Of a stretch of DNA of 64,000 nt, positions 51,740 through 63,083 are shown one piece after another. The position numbers and the translations under genes are program-made. The first letter of the stretch is position 1, and each line of letters starts with the position of its first letter. The notes beneath the pieces were generated by a model. That model searched no databases and was not told where the DNA came from. It worked only from the letters and a program-made list of their open reading frames with translations. Source of the stretch: Phytophthora sp. 'mugwort'. Taxonomy: Eukaryota; Oomycota; Peronosporomycetes; Peronosporales; Peronosporaceae. The DNA lies in the NCBI GenBank assembly GCA_033558025.1, contig JAUCEF010000003.1:930001-994000 (forward strand), in the 5' to 3' direction.

Positions 51740-52661
51740 AATATTGCACTTTCTGCTCAGACTAATTTTGAAGACGAAGAATCCCAGGTCACATGAATTA
51801 GTCTGGTATAGACGAATTTTAAACGCAGATTAAGTGTGAACTCAGACAAATTATGTAGTTACTGTATGATAAGAGTATTATTGACGGATACCCCAACCCT
51901 CCATTTAATCTGCAGCGGTTTGGACCAATATCGAAGAGGCTTATAAAGGAGATAAATTAAATGATATTGTTTTATCCAATTTGGACTATGTAGGGTTAAG
52001 GTTAGTTAATGCTACTATTTCAGGAATTTTCCGGAATTTTGGAAACGTGTCAAATAAGTTCCAATACAGTAACCAAATACAAGCCCGTTATTACAGGATA
52101 AGTTCGGATGAAACTCCAACTTCACCGGTGCAAAATAAAATGCGGTGAGAGTAAGAGCTCATTCCAGTTTAGTTGGTCAAGATGCGTAGGGCAGCACGCG
52201 ATCTTGACACCCCAGACGGCACTATGGGGCAAGAACTAGCTGCTGAAAATTTGTTTGACGATTTTCTCTCATCGACTGGGTTGAGCTCAACGGCCCTAGA
52301 TAACAGGCATACCTCGCTCGCTTTAGAAGCCAGCCTTCTCCTGCAGAATTTTTACTCTTTACTAACCGCTTTTACGATTTTTCTGTAGATCAAGAAAAAC
52401 ACGAGGGCTCGAGCTGCCGATGGTTGCTATCTAAATCAACTGCACTCGGATACTCCTCGCAAGTACTGAATATGTTGCGCCAGCGCTACCCAAGTTCCCT
52501 CTCCAACTCGCAGCGTGCAGCAAAAAATTGAGACAAAATGGCAAGCGCGATTGAAGAGCGCAATCTTCGCGCAACAAACGAATGATGCACCTGGGTTTAC
52601 TCTTACGGATATATGCATGCTAGTAGAGCACCTAGTCACTAATGCAGACGTGGCTACTGGA
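51740..52661. other. No gene recognised; AGACTAATT words
   Basis: AT-rich DNA. CAGACTAATTTTGA (51,759), GAATTAGTCTGG (51,796) and CAGACAAATTATG (51,843) echo the core of the palindrome at 48.75 kb, so a relative of that repeat may sit here. The plus-strand frame at 52,173-52,388 has no domain. Confidence 0.4.
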
Positions 52662-53126
52662 CTAAAGTCTGTGCACAGTAGCGGGACGAAAAGCTTTGGG
52701 CGGGTCTTCGTTCGCTGCTACGTGTTTGAATTGAATTTGACGACCGGTAAACACCTCGCAAAGCACTGAAGTCAATATATATATCGAATTGGTTTGCCCA
52801 AGGTTTTGGCTGGACTCATTGTCGATGATCATCTTGTGCAGAATTATGCTGCACTTGAGGATGGTATTTACTTCGTCTAGATGCCATTTTGGTGCTGGAC
52901 GGGCAACGATGACAAAGCGTGCCTGTAGAACACCGAAGGCGCTCTCAATATCCTTTTTTAATGACGCTTTTGTGCCTTCGCAGTTCTGTTGCTTGTTGGC
53001 TACCGGAACAGCTATTGTCTTAACGAAACATTGCCACTCGGGATATATTAAGTCGGATAACCAGTACAGCGAATGATATGTACTTTTAATTAGCATGTAC
53101 TCGAACTGAGGCGCAACAGGATGCAC
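52662..53126 (-). pseudogene. PIF-Harbinger (DDE_4) transposase C-terminal fragment
   Basis: 154 codons on the minus strand: YWLSDLIYPEWQCFVKTIAV, KDIESAFGVLQARFVIVARP and LKCSIILHKMIIDNE. This is the typical C-terminal core of Harbinger transposases (YLADGIYP..., ERAFGVLQ.RF, ...IILHNMI), carrying the last catalytic acid in the ESAFG block. The N-terminal half is missing. It belongs to the same superfamily as the fragment at 57.0-57.5 kb but is not joined to it. Confidence 0.82.
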
Positions 53127-53194
53127 GTACCCCGAAATGGGTCGGGATGCGTCTAATACTGTAAAAGCTAAATTATAAACCCCGCTCTGTATTA

Positions 53195-53923
53195 CAGCCC
53201 CCTCTGTATTCGAGCCCCCGTTGGAGACATGATCGCCTTCTAGAATCCCCCTTCTATTAAAGCCCCATACTGAATTAGGTTGTGAGGCTAGAATTATTGG
53301 TTGAAAGGCAACAGTCTTACACCACGTGTGGAGTGAATTTCATCGCACTCGGGCATCATTCTCGCATTACCGTGCGTCGCAGCTACATCCTCGGAACGAA
53401 GAAGACGGTGGCCACAGAGGCCAAGAAGATCAGCGCGCGAGCTGCTGCTCGCAAGTTCAGGGTCGACCGAAAATCATCCGTCGGTGGATCGCGTTTGATG
53501 CGCGCAGCGCGCTCGACGAGTACGACGACGAGAGTCGTCGTGTCGATGGTGCCAGCCGCCTACACACGAGCTTGAGACTTTGCTTGTCAAGCGCATCGTT
53601 GAGGCGCGCCGCGAACACTGCCGTGCGACCCAACTCAAGCGTGTGGAGATGGCTGCGGACATTCTCGCGAGCATGGGAGGAGAAGCCAGACCGCCAGTTG
53701 TTTGATGGATGGCTCCAATGCTTCTTCCACCGCCACGACCTCGTCCAGCGGAAGGCGACCAACAAGCCGCGAGGAGACGCCGACTGGTTGCCTAGTCATA
53801 GCGATATAACATGTCTTAGTACATATTTGAGGTGCCTTAAAATTGCAATTGAGCCCCCTCTGTCTTTGAAGCCCGATTGGGGGGGGCTTCTAGCCATATA
53901 AGACCCGGGTTAATAATGTACTG
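53195..53923 (+). mobile_element. Possible short pogo-like element with HTH fragment
   Basis: CAG...CTG termini flanked by TA (53,193-53,194 and 53,924-53,925) enclose 729 bp. The ends carry runs of AGCCCCC-type sequence, in opposite orientation at the right (GGGGGGGCTTCTAG). Inside, plus-strand frames read LGTKKTVATEAKKISARAAA then RKF, IIRRWIAFDA, then LLVKRIVEARREHCRATQLK and FFHRHDLVQRKATNKPRGDA. These are the helix-turn-helix DNA-binding halves of a CENP-B/pogo transposase, without any DDE domain. This looks like an internally deleted copy. The terminal repeat match is weak, so boundaries are tentative. Confidence 0.5.
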
Positions 53924-53929
53924 TAAAAG

Positions 53930-55230
53930 TACATTCAGATCATCCAGAGATCCAGGCATTCTAGCAACGTCATGCCATATCATAAAATATCCGACAAACA
54001 GACCTATCCGACCCGTACCAAACTATTACATCACGAAAAGCCAACTCTCAAAAAAAAATATTCATTTATGCATTGGAATGTTGTGGGCCACACTTAACAT
54101 TTGCACTTTTAAGAAGACAGACGCAACCGTGGTGGCAGGGCGGCGGCGGCGGGACAAGCGGTCGATGGCAGCGGCAAGGTCAGCAGGTGGCGGCGGGAGG
54201 GTGACATCAGGAGGGCAGGAGTACGAGGCTGGAGGGCGGCAACTGAATGCAGCAGCTGAAGGGCGGGGGCAGGGAGGCGGGAGACGACGGTGGCAAGACG
54301 CGAGCAGGAGCGGAGTCTTGCCACGGCCCCGGCATCAGGATTCCAGCGGTGGCTGGAAATTGTGACCGTTCTCGGGTCCAGGCGCCGCATCACTGGAAGA
54401 GCATGCGTTCGGCGGCAGGGTGTGAGCTGCGGGCGCGACTCCGGGTAGCGGGCCTAGCGGCGAAGCAGCATGGCAGCCGCAGCTGATGCGGCACCGGACC
54501 TCTAGGACCGCAATTGGTATTAATACATAGTTAGCGATATATATATATATATACAGAAAATAATACAGAGTAATTACCGTTATCTCATTCTTGTTCCTTC
54601 GTAATGTGTTTTTGTTATTCTTAATGCATATGGGTTGAAAAAAAAAGACCGTACTTGTTCTTCAATGACTGCACCGGTCGGATGGGTCGGCTACCGTGAA
54701 GCTATGCATGTGATACGCCAACAGCATAGAATTCGTATGGACATACACATATTTCTCATGTCCCTCCGACCCGATACGTCGTAATGGCCGGCATAGAGGA
54801 CCGGCCTATCCCTAAACATAATCACTTGTTGAAATTGGTTTATCTACCTGCTCTTATTGGCTGATAGTAAAACCATGATGTGATTGGTCGTAAGACGTAT
54901 ACCAAAACTGAGTATGGTCGGATAAGTGGTCATATTCATCCATATACGCTGTTTAACCCCTCATTCACCGATGTATATCGAGTGTACATGTGAAACATTT
55001 CACACGTATATCGAGTATACATGTTTTCCGGCTTAATATAGGAACTGGCTGGAAAATGGCTTTGAGCGCTCATACAAATTCAAAGATAAGTCGCTGGAAT
55101 TTCTGAAGTTAATTTCCTTTTACTGTCTGTAGATGCACGGGGAAAGGGGGTAGAGGATAGATGTATCAGAGATGTGCATCGTGTGCACTTGTTTTATGTC
55201 GTGGGAAACAAGTGATGTGCACCGAGGGGG
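53930..55230. other. No gene; GC-rich low-complexity block and microsatellite
   Basis: 54,120-54,490 is GGC/GGCAG-rich low-complexity DNA giving open but meaningless frames. A TA microsatellite lies at 54,537-54,553. The rest is unremarkable, with GTATATCGAGTGTACATGTG-like repetition near 54,972-55,030 (ATCGAGTGTACATG and ATCGAGTATACATG). Confidence 0.55.
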
Positions 55231-55342
55231 CATTTGTTGCAAATCATCACGGGACAGGGCTTGCAGGCTGTAAGCACCGTCCCATCCGACGATGTGCAGT
55301 TTTCAGTGAACTGTATCTGTAAGTTACAATTGGCTGGATACT

Positions 55343-55834
55343 TTGGCACCCATCGGCTACTGGCAGCCACCAATCATTCCAGAATTCGCCGGGACGAGTG
55401 TAATAGCCAAGAAGCGGGAAGTTGACAGGCGACGAAGCCCCGCGCCGTACGCGCTACGAGATGGCAAAGTTTTGTACATATGTTTTGGTATGCATGGTGC
55501 TCTTCTAACTAGGCTGTTGCTGTGCAGACTTGAATGCTGCAGCTAGGGCCGCTGCGCCTCGACATCAGCAACCGCCTGTACCACCCACGGGAAGAACCAA
55601 GCGTATTAGCTGCGCTACCGTGAAGTACCGCAATGAGTGCAACAGGCGGCTACTAGTGGGGAGGGGGGGGGGGGGGTGCGGATGCGACAAGTGCGAAGAA
55701 GCTGACGCCAGCCGAGAAACCGACTCCAGCCGAGAAGCCGACTTCAACAGAGAAGGCGACTTTAACCGAGAAAGCGGTGTCTGCCAAGAAAGCGGCGACC
55801 GCCAAGCAGTTGAAGACGACCGCCAGGAAGCAGT
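55343..55834 (+). pseudogene. Unrecognised ORF with lysine-rich AEKPT repeats, disrupted at a poly-G tract
   Basis: Plus strand: IPEFAGTSVIAKKREVDRRR then SPAPYALRDGK, a possible intron (GT at 55,469 to AG at 55,527), then LNAAARAAAPRHQQPPVPPT and CATVKYRNECNRRLLVGRG. The frame meets a 14-nt G run (55,663-55,676). Beyond it, the neighbouring frame continues ADATSAKKLTPAEKPTPAEK, then PTSTEKATLTEKAVSAKKAA and ends ARKQ, TAG at 55,834. The tail resembles histone-H1-like or other K/P/A repeats. A length error in the G run could join the two. Family unknown. Confidence 0.4.
55663..55676. repeat. Poly-G tract, 14 nt
   Basis: Uninterrupted G run within GGGGAGGGG context; it sits exactly where the reading frame of the surrounding ORF changes. 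Confidence 0.9.
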
Positions 55835-55849
55835 AGACGACCACCAATA

Positions 55850-56985
55850 GGCCGAAAACGACCATGACGAAACAGCTCGATCATCCAGCCGCTATGGGAG
55901 AAAGCGTAATGCTGCTCCTCATGGTAGCGGTGATTTCGGAGAAGGCTACCTCAGCTGCGACGACATGCAGACCAAAATAAGCCCAGGACCGTCACTTCGT
56001 TTGCTAAGTTCAGCATATATATTTGACATTCATGGGAGCTAATTTTTTTATTCAAAACATGTATGCTGTGTACCATACTGGCTTGAGGCATGCTGTTCCG
56101 TAAAGCTGCACCTGGGACAGAGGTCGCAGACTGTTGCCGCCAAGTCGATCCCCTCTGCAGTCCCGTAAACGTGCGTCCGGCTATCTCCAGGAACCGATGG
56201 GAGCACTACGTAGTTGCTGTTAATCGCTTCTACAGCAGCGTACCGCTGAGTTCCAGGCGGCCGCCAAATCCTGTTTTCTTTGCTATAGTTATATAAGCTT
56301 ATGCTTATATGACAACCTGCGACTGATACTGCACAGAACAACAGTGTACCGCCGTCACCGTCGACAGCGCGCTCTCCGCGACCGCAGCGTGCCAGGCAGA
56401 AAGAGGAGCACGTCCCGCTGGAAAAAAAAAACAGGCTTCGACAAGGCAGCGGCGGGCGAGAACAAGCGCTGCCGCGGGCATGCAATTCGGCGTGCAGCCG
56501 GATTCGGCTGCACGTTGTTGCCTTCAGGCCTACGACGAAAACTGGAGTTGTGGGAATGACATCCCGCAGGAGCAACGGGAGACGCGCGCGCAGATGCACG
56601 CTCCGGGCTAGAAGCGCAAGGAAGACGATGCAGGCGAAGGCGATGAAGAACAGGAACGTGCGCACGAGTAGGGACAACGTTTGGTTGTTGCATGTCAAAG
56701 ATAATCCATTTCGTTTCGATTTCTACTCTTTCTGCCGCCGTTCCTTGAAGCGAATTCCTGATGTCGCGCCGGTTCTAACAAAAGATGCAGCAAATGTCTA
56801 ATGATTACACATGTTTCGTTGTATATCCCTTTCAAATAGAGCTCACATACCCGCCCCAAATGTGCATCTCCATACTAAACGAGTTATATATAAATAAGGA
56901 AAACCCGCCCCTTACCCTTCCACATACAAATTCTACCATAGATGAATACATGCAGCCGAAACAAACTAAGTGTTAATTGTGTAGG
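55850..56985. other. No confident gene
   Basis: A 216-codon minus-strand open frame (56,698-56,048) begins with a hydrophobic segment (LLVRTFLFFIAFACIVFLAL) and ends with a Cys-rich stretch (AATVCDLCPRCSF). Composition is uneven, and the central part may be an intron (GTTCTGTGCAG... to ...AAAACAG near 56,340-56,275). I cannot assign a family or be sure it is coding. Confidence 0.35.
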
Positions 56986-56999
56986 GTGAATGGGGGGAT

Positions 57000-57480
57000 T
57001 AAGCACCTTGTAAAGCACATTCCCAAGCACTGGGGCTACTCTTCCATGCCCACTTCGTGCAATCAATTGATCCGATCATACGTGGAAATTCCCCGCCCGC
57101 TTTACGTCAAGTATGTTTCGTAGTTCTTTCTTAGTGGGAAGTCGCAAGAAGTGCCCCGTAACTAGGATAGCTTGAACGAAGTGCTTTGGACATTTTTTTT
57201 ACTGTGGGTTCGCTATTCCAAACGCCTCATCAAGCGAATTAGCCGAGCAACCGTAATAGAGCATACGAAAAGCTGCAGCGACCTTGACAATTTGGTGTTC
57301 CAGTGGCACCCCTTTGCCAAATGAAATATAGGTCGTAGCTCCAACATTTGGTGTTCCAGTGGCACCCCTTTGCCAAATGAAATATGGGTCGTAGCTCCAA
57401 CATCATCCACAACCTTAAGACAAGGTATACTGCCCATACGAAAACGTCGTCTGAACTGCGTATCCGTGTAGACCGGTCTG
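57000..57480 (-). pseudogene. PIF-Harbinger transposase N-terminal fragment
   Basis: Minus strand: KGVPLEHQIVKVAAAFRMLY then YGCSANSLDEAFGIAN (57,320-57,200). Next come CPKHFVQAILVTGHFLRLPT (near 57,190-57,125) and MIGSIDCTKWAWKSSPSAWE (57,075-57,015). This is the order of a Harbinger transposase up to the first catalytic Asp (SIDC.KW.WK). A 56-bp tandem duplication at 57,290-57,401 repeats FGKGVPLEHQ and shifts the frame. Stop codons are present. Its missing C-terminal half is not in the adjacent DNA. Confidence 0.75.
57290..57401. repeat. Exact-looking 56-bp tandem duplication in Harbinger relic
   Basis: Unit 57,290-57,345 recurs at 57,346-57,401 with one visible difference (ATATAGGTCG versus ATATGGGTCG). 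As 56 is not a multiple of three, it shifts the transposase frame. High identity implies a young event. Confidence 0.9.
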
Positions 57481-59150
57481 TCACAAAGGTACGGTTTGAT
57501 TAAGCGAGCGTACCTCTGTTTCGAAGTCGCGTGGTAGATTTGCTTTACGTCGCTTCCACAGGCGCCAACCCCCTAGTGGTTTCCGACGTTGGCGACGCAT
57601 AGATCAGGAAAGAATAGCTGTTGTAGCGGCGATAGCGCCGTACAAGCGCATGAAGCGACTGAAGATGACCAAAGAGAGATTTTGTGTAGTTACTATTCTA
57701 GGCGGACTTACGTATTAAGCCTATGTGTATCACTACACCGCTAGCGAAAACAGTCATAGTGTACATTGTCAGGCCCTTTTATGAGGACGCAAGTCTGCTC
57801 AATGCGATTCACTTCGGGAAATTGATATTTGCCTTTTCACTACTATTAGAGCCTCTCTCAGCCATGCACTTCTTAATCTTAGACGTGTCGGCAGTGTCGT
57901 GTCATTGCTACTCTGCCGCGTGTCGCACTCTCCAGACGAGTGGCTGAGTAGCTGTGCGCGAAAAGAAAACAAATAAATTTACAGTAAAGAAAATACATAA
58001 CTCAATAAGCTGGCTTCCCCTGGCAGTTCGCCAAATGGGGCCAGCTCATCGATGAAAGCCAATCGATATACATTTCTATTGGCAGAATAATCTCATCCAA
58101 GCGATTTGATTAGTGGTTTGATTTTTTTTAGTAAAAAAAGAAATGTGACATGGAGGCCAGCTCGATGAAGTCCATTCAATTTCAGCCCATCACTTTGTCT
58201 TCAAAAAAAAAAAAAGAGTGGAGGGGCCACAATAAAATAATAAATTTGGCGGGATCAGCTTATCTATGAATTCGGTGATGCCTGGATATAACCTGGATGA
58301 TATACCTGTTAAAAACCTTGTGACAAAACCTGGATGGTCAAGTAACGTATGTTTTACAAGCTTTTTTAAGGACCTGACAAGTGATCACGAGTCCAGGCAG
58401 AGTTTCGACAAGATTGCTTCCAATAATCTTCGGTCTATCAGTAAGCAGATAAGCGGAGACCGCAACATCAGCGAGCACGTGAGCCTCGTGTTGTACTACA
58501 TAGCCGAATTGTTTACAGACGTCCGCGCCTAATCCGGAATCACATCATGCCGTGAACTCCTCAGAGATAGTTCCCGCGTACAGTGATGATTTGCTGTCAA
58601 GCGGCTTCATGTACTCAGTTATAATATATGTGTCGTCTTGCGGGAAACATACATGTATGTAGTTTACAGAGCTAATGAAAGGCTCACGATGAACATTAGT
58701 TTTTACAGTCGCGTGCTGCATGCGCGTTGGCGTGCTTCATACATCAAATGCCTCGATGCCATATCAGGCTCGGGACGCAATCACTAGTCACTACTAGGAA
58801 CTGTTGAAAGCATTATTGCACTAGCTCAACAATGTCAATGCACCGCATTCCTTTCGGATGAAACACTCAGAGAGTAACTCAGTATATTTTTCATTAATGT
58901 GACACCTGTGCTAATGTAGCAACCTAGCAGTCTTTATTGGTACGGCCGAGGTTGTGCAGTGGCACGTCAGGATCTCGAACTGCTGGTGCTCATTGTCACC
59001 ATGCGCAATGGAGTACTGAGTTGGTATCAAGGCATTGAACTATGCATGTAGAATATATTTGTGGTGTTTTTAAAATTGCATCATGCAAATGCAAAAAAGG
59101 TAAATCAATTATGCATTTTGCCAACCTACTTGTGACCAATATGCACTAGT
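57481..59150. other. No gene recognised
   Basis: A clean 88-codon plus-strand frame at 58,266-58,532 (MPGYNLDDIPVKNLVTKPGW...LYYIAELFTDVRA) looks somewhat coding but has no recognised domain. An A-run of 13 lies near 58,203. Plus frame 57,723-57,947 has no domain. Confidence 0.4.
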
Positions 59151-59159
59151 CTTCCAGCT

Positions 59160-60930
59160 CGAGAATACCCTAAACAGTGTGGACGTTCCAGAAGGCGCCG
59201 TTGCACTTCAAGAAGAGGAGTGCATCGACCATGATTGGCTGGAATGAATGCAGATCCAGTCCGAGCATGGCCCGAGCCATGCTGATCAACCTCTCCACGG
59301 TGTTCGATATTGGGAGCATAGCCGGAATTAGAACGTACTGATCCTGCTAGTCAGAAACTCGGGCCCGCTTAAGGACTCGCACCTCAAAGCTGACCATCAC
59401 GCCCCCATTATCGAAGTCACTGCTTGCCGTCTCGAACGGAGCCACTGCAAGCTTCTCGGCTCGGTTCAGAAAACGCCCGCCTGGAGCTTCACAACCGCAG
59501 ACTCGAATGTTGCGTTGGCGGCGAGAGCGGAGGATAGACCTACACCATAATAGTAAGCAATAAAATAAAAAATAATTTTAGGAACAATGTTTAACATTAA
59601 GTTGCACCATATCAATGAACTTACTCAGATACTCTTGAAACGCGGGGAACCCGTCAATTAGGGCGTCGAACAGCGTGAGCAACTCCACATGTGACATCAC
59701 TAGACTAAATCTTCTTGGAAACTGACTCGACCATCCTCAGCTGCTCCGGCAAGCCCTCAGCTTTTTGGTCCGCGATGCCGAGGACGGTAGTTCTGCGACC
59801 GCGTCGTCATCCGCGTCCAAAAACCCACGGAGCTCGAGAAAACGCAGGAGCATACAGAATGTGGAGCCTCACCTCGTGTTTTGGCACAGGACGGGGCGGA
59901 GCTCAGTCTTGATCTGAATCTAGACAAATCCGAAATTAAGAATCAAATAAATATATTATGCTAAAATAAAAAATGTAAAAATAAACTTACCGAAGCTTTG
60001 CGGTTTGGTACAGCGTTCGGGCTTTATCATAAGCTGTTGAATAGCCCTGAGCTCCACTTCATACTCGTCCGTTAGAAGTCGGACGGCGAGGTTGAGTAGA
60101 TCGCTGGCGAACCCCACCAGGGGTACGTCCATCAGCTTCTTGTTGACGGTGCAGTGTCGCCGAAAGAAACACAACACTAGTCAAGTTCTTACCAAAAACA
60201 GTGAGCACTGCCTCAGTAGCTAGACGGTATGTCGCGTGGGTTGTGACTATCGCCGCGCTCGTTGGTAACCGGCGCCATCGATAGAAGCGTCGTCTTCACA
60301 ACGCCGTCGATATCGTACGTTGCGTACAATGCGATATAGTGCTCAGAGTGGTTATACCACCCGTCAAACACGATACCAAATTTGGCCGGGAGTTCAGCAC
60401 CAATCTTCTTTTCTACGGCTGCTGTCACTTGGAGGATGGTAGATCGCAGTGTTGGATAAGATATTGCTGGTAACTTAGTGTGTCCGAGTAATCACAAATA
60501 TATGATAGACGTAAGCTTTTTAAGAACAGAATTATCTTACCTGCGGGTGGCTGGTTTCTCACAGAACGTGAGCGGGAGGCCTCACTCAATGGTCCAGTCG
60601 ACCCACCCAAAGCGAGTCATGGCTCGTTGGCTCACCCACGAAGCTATGGACCCAGTATCGAGACCGAGGCCTCCACAATTTTGTCCATGAACCTATCGTG
60701 ACGATCTTTAAGATGGGCCAGGAGATTGAAGTTTCCGCGTCCAATCTCCTGTTTGGAATGGACGTGTACATAAACGGCACGTCCATTGGCCCGTCGGCTC
60801 GTGGTCGCGGTCGACGACGGGGGGGGGGGGGGGGGGGGGACCAATGAAAACGGAATGTTGCGCGCGTACTTCACAATTGGTTAGATACCAGACTGCGATT
60901 CTCTTCGAGGTACGCATCATTTTCCTGCTT
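59160..60930 (-). pseudogene. hAT-type transposase with BED finger, introns and stops
   Basis: Minus strand, in order. BED-type zinc finger near 60,780-60,690 (WTCRLCTRPFQTG; NFNLLAHLKDRHDRF) behind a poly-C tract. Core 60,428-60,213 (PAKFGIVFDGWYNHSEHYIA, TYDIDGVVKTTLLSMAPVTN). 60,170-60,000 follows (LMDVPLVGFASDLLNLAVRL). Then, past an AT-rich intron (59,988 to about 59,913), LRPVLCQNTR with TGA in place of Trp and GSTFCMLLRFLELRGFLD near 59,890-59,820. LTLFDALIDGFPAFQEYL comes before a second intron (59,624-59,540). The C-terminal dimerisation region is at 59,410-59,160 (VLIPAMLPISNTVERLISMA, QPIMVDALLFLKCNGAFW). In-frame stops and frame changes show decay, but domain order is complete. 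Confidence 0.8.
60819..60839. repeat. Poly-G tract, 21 nt
   Basis: The longest G run in the window, inside the N-terminal region of the hAT relic (poly-C, poly-Pro on the coding strand). The reading frame of the BED finger differs on its two sides, consistent with uncertain run length. Confidence 0.9.
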
Positions 60931-61275
60931 GAACCAGCTGTCCATAAGAAGTACCGTCACGGTACGTCCGTCTTGTTAATATGCTGGGTGGATCGGTTCC
61001 GGATGGGGACGAATTGGGGTAGCAATTGATTGGGTAGTTGATGGAGTAGCCATGGCAGGACGAGGAAATTGAGGAATGAGGAGGCAGTTGAGTTGCCGGC
61101 AGAAGTATAGACGGATACATTTGATCCCATGGGTTAAGTTGAACCTATGTTGAACCTGGGTACATTGAAGTTGAAGTTGAAGAAGGGTGCTTTGCATACT
61201 TCTTATAGTCTACGCTAACGCGGTGGCGGCAGAGCTCGAGCTCTACACTTCGTGCTAGTTCCGTAAGAAAGATTG
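60931..61275. other. No gene recognised
   Basis: Between the hAT and FAR1/MULE relics. AAGTTGAAGTTGAAGAAGG-like short repetition near 61,167; otherwise nothing. Confidence 0.5.
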
Positions 61276-62423
61276 CCAATCGAACTAGCAATCTTTGCAC
61301 GTATCCGACTTCTTGAGCTTGGCTATCAAGTTGTACACATCCTGAATCTCGGCGCGATACGGAGTCTTCTCTCGAATATGATCGTATAGTCCACTGGGCT
61401 TGCTCCCGCTTGCAACCATCAACTCCACGTCGCTCATGATTGGTGAATCGGCCGGCAGACGACGAACGGAGGGGTACGAATCGTAGATCGACTTTTCAAC
61501 AGGATGGTTGTGCCCATAGAAAGCAAGTTGTACTTGGACACACCACTTGTCATTCTTCCGATGCTCCAGTTGTGCAACGAAGCGCATCTTACACCCAGTC
61601 CCATTGACATCTTGACGCGGCCGCTGTCCTTTAGATCAAATGCGTTGTTTCCATCCATGAGTGCAGATGTACACACGTTTGAATGGATTCAGCTTTTCTG
61701 AAACGAGAGGTAGTGCTGACAACTCTTTCCCGGCGCACCGAGACGCTGAATGTCCGCCTGCGGAATCTTCAGATCTGAAAGATCTGAAGAGAGAACTGGA
61801 TTGTCTTGGCAGTTTCTGAGACGCTGAATGTTCGCCTGTGGAATCTTTAAATCAGAAGGAATTTTCAGATCAGAAGGATCTGATCTGACGATTCTGCAGA
61901 CGGACATTCAGCGTCTCGGAAACTGCCAGACTATCCAGTTCTCTCTCTTGTACTCTTCGAGATATTCCTCGAACCTTTTCCAGCTGTTGTGGTAGTGCTT
62001 TAGCTCGGTCACGAAATAAAGTTGTCCAGCACAGTCTGAAAATGCTCGCTTGCGCGTTGTTGACGTATTCACCGAAGCACTTGTACTTGCAGTGCTTTCA
62101 CCACCACTTTCACTCCACAAACTGTCGTCACTGTCGGAATGGCTCCGTGCTGCGCAACATTTACTTCTTGTTCTTCTTCGCGTTCAGCATCTTTTGCTTC
62201 GCCTTCTCTTTCAGCCTCATCACGGGGAGAGACCTCGTCACAAGTGAGTGCACCAGTATCTTGCACAGGTGCAATCCCATCACTGTCTGTTTCGTCACTG
62301 TCTGACCTCATTAAATCGCCTTCATCATATTCTTCAATGTTGCTCGCAGCCATCTCGGTCTCCCTCTCCTCCTCTCTGTTCATTGCACGCAGGATGGGTC
62401 CTGTCTTCTTTGTGTGAGCCATA
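61276..62423 (-). pseudogene. FAR1-like / MULE transposase N-terminal region
   Basis: From the Met at 62,423 on the minus strand: an acidic N-terminus (MRSDSDETDSDGIAPVQDTG), then after a frame change a Ser/Thr-rich segment. Next is YHNSWKRFEEYLEEYKRENW (61,990-61,930), the start of the FAR1-type DNA-binding domain of MULE transposases. Further on come MRFVAQLEHRKNDKWCVQVQ and AFYGHNHPVEKSIYDSYPSV (61,587-61,470), the C-terminal part of that domain with the HNHP motif. LMVASGSKPSGLYDHIREKT and DVYNLIAKLKKSDT complete it. A repeat (SDLKIPQA(N/D)IQRL) interrupts the domain. The catalytic and SWIM domains are absent to the left. Confidence 0.72.
61740..61920. repeat. Short direct and inverted repetition inside the FAR1 domain
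   Basis: GACGCTGAATGTCCGCCTG-like and CGGAATCTTCAGATCTGAAA-like units occur at about 61,740 and 61,820, and an inverse copy (GACGGACATTCAGCGTCTC) at about 61,899-61,917. The outer copies can pair as a hairpin. This explains the repeated SDLKIPQ peptide. Confidence 0.7.
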
Positions 62424-63083
62424 ACTCTTCCTGGATAGCTGTGAATGCATAGCAATATGGTAGAAACCATGGGCAACAAATGGTGGGAACACAGAAACCT
62501 GGCGGAAGCACGTTAAAACATGTGAATGTGCGTCTCCACGTACACGTACACTTGCAGCAGCAGAAGGGGTCACGGGAAGCGGGATCGATACAGGGAAGCG
62601 GAAGCGATCACAGGACTCAGGAGCGATCCCGGGGTTCTGGCTGTGTGAAGGACCTGCTGAAGCGCAAACAAGCACGAACAAAGCAAGATTAGCTGACAGA
62701 GATCATACCCTCTTCGTGCAGCGTTAAGCGTACCTCTCACCTTCCTCCAACACGCGTTAGATTCCATCCCAACAGGCGCTAGGAGCAGATCAGGTTTTGG
62801 GCGCGATGCGACTCATCTCAGTTTCTGGCGCATTGCGGCTCGGTGCACCACCAGCGCGGCGACAAGTGGCCTTCTCTGCGTCGGCGGATGGAGTTTGGGG
62901 GGCGTCGGGGTACGGCGAGGAGCAATGCTTGTGCGGGCGACCGTGGAGCGCTCCGGGCTGGCAGAGCTCACGGGGCAGCAGGTGGGAGGGAAGGGGAGGG
63001 GGGCTTCTCGTTTGAGCGACACGTGGCGGAAATGAGTGGCGCCAAAATAAAACTGCAAGATAATTCATAAATTACAAACATGG
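62424..63083. other. No gene recognised
   Basis: GC-rich 62,800-63,030 with overlapping open frames on both strands but no domain. Presumably flanking sequence between two transposon relics. Confidence 0.45.

Noticed and set aside
56048..56698. 216-codon minus-strand ORF as a secreted effector
   Set aside because: It has a hydrophobic start but no RxLR-dEER or LFLAK motif, and a likely intron-like middle; evidence too weak for an effector call.
52662..57480. One Harbinger transposase split across 52.7-57.5 kb
   Set aside because: The two fragments cover complementary halves on the same strand, but no target duplication or in-frame junction supports a single interrupted gene, and unrelated repeats lie between them.
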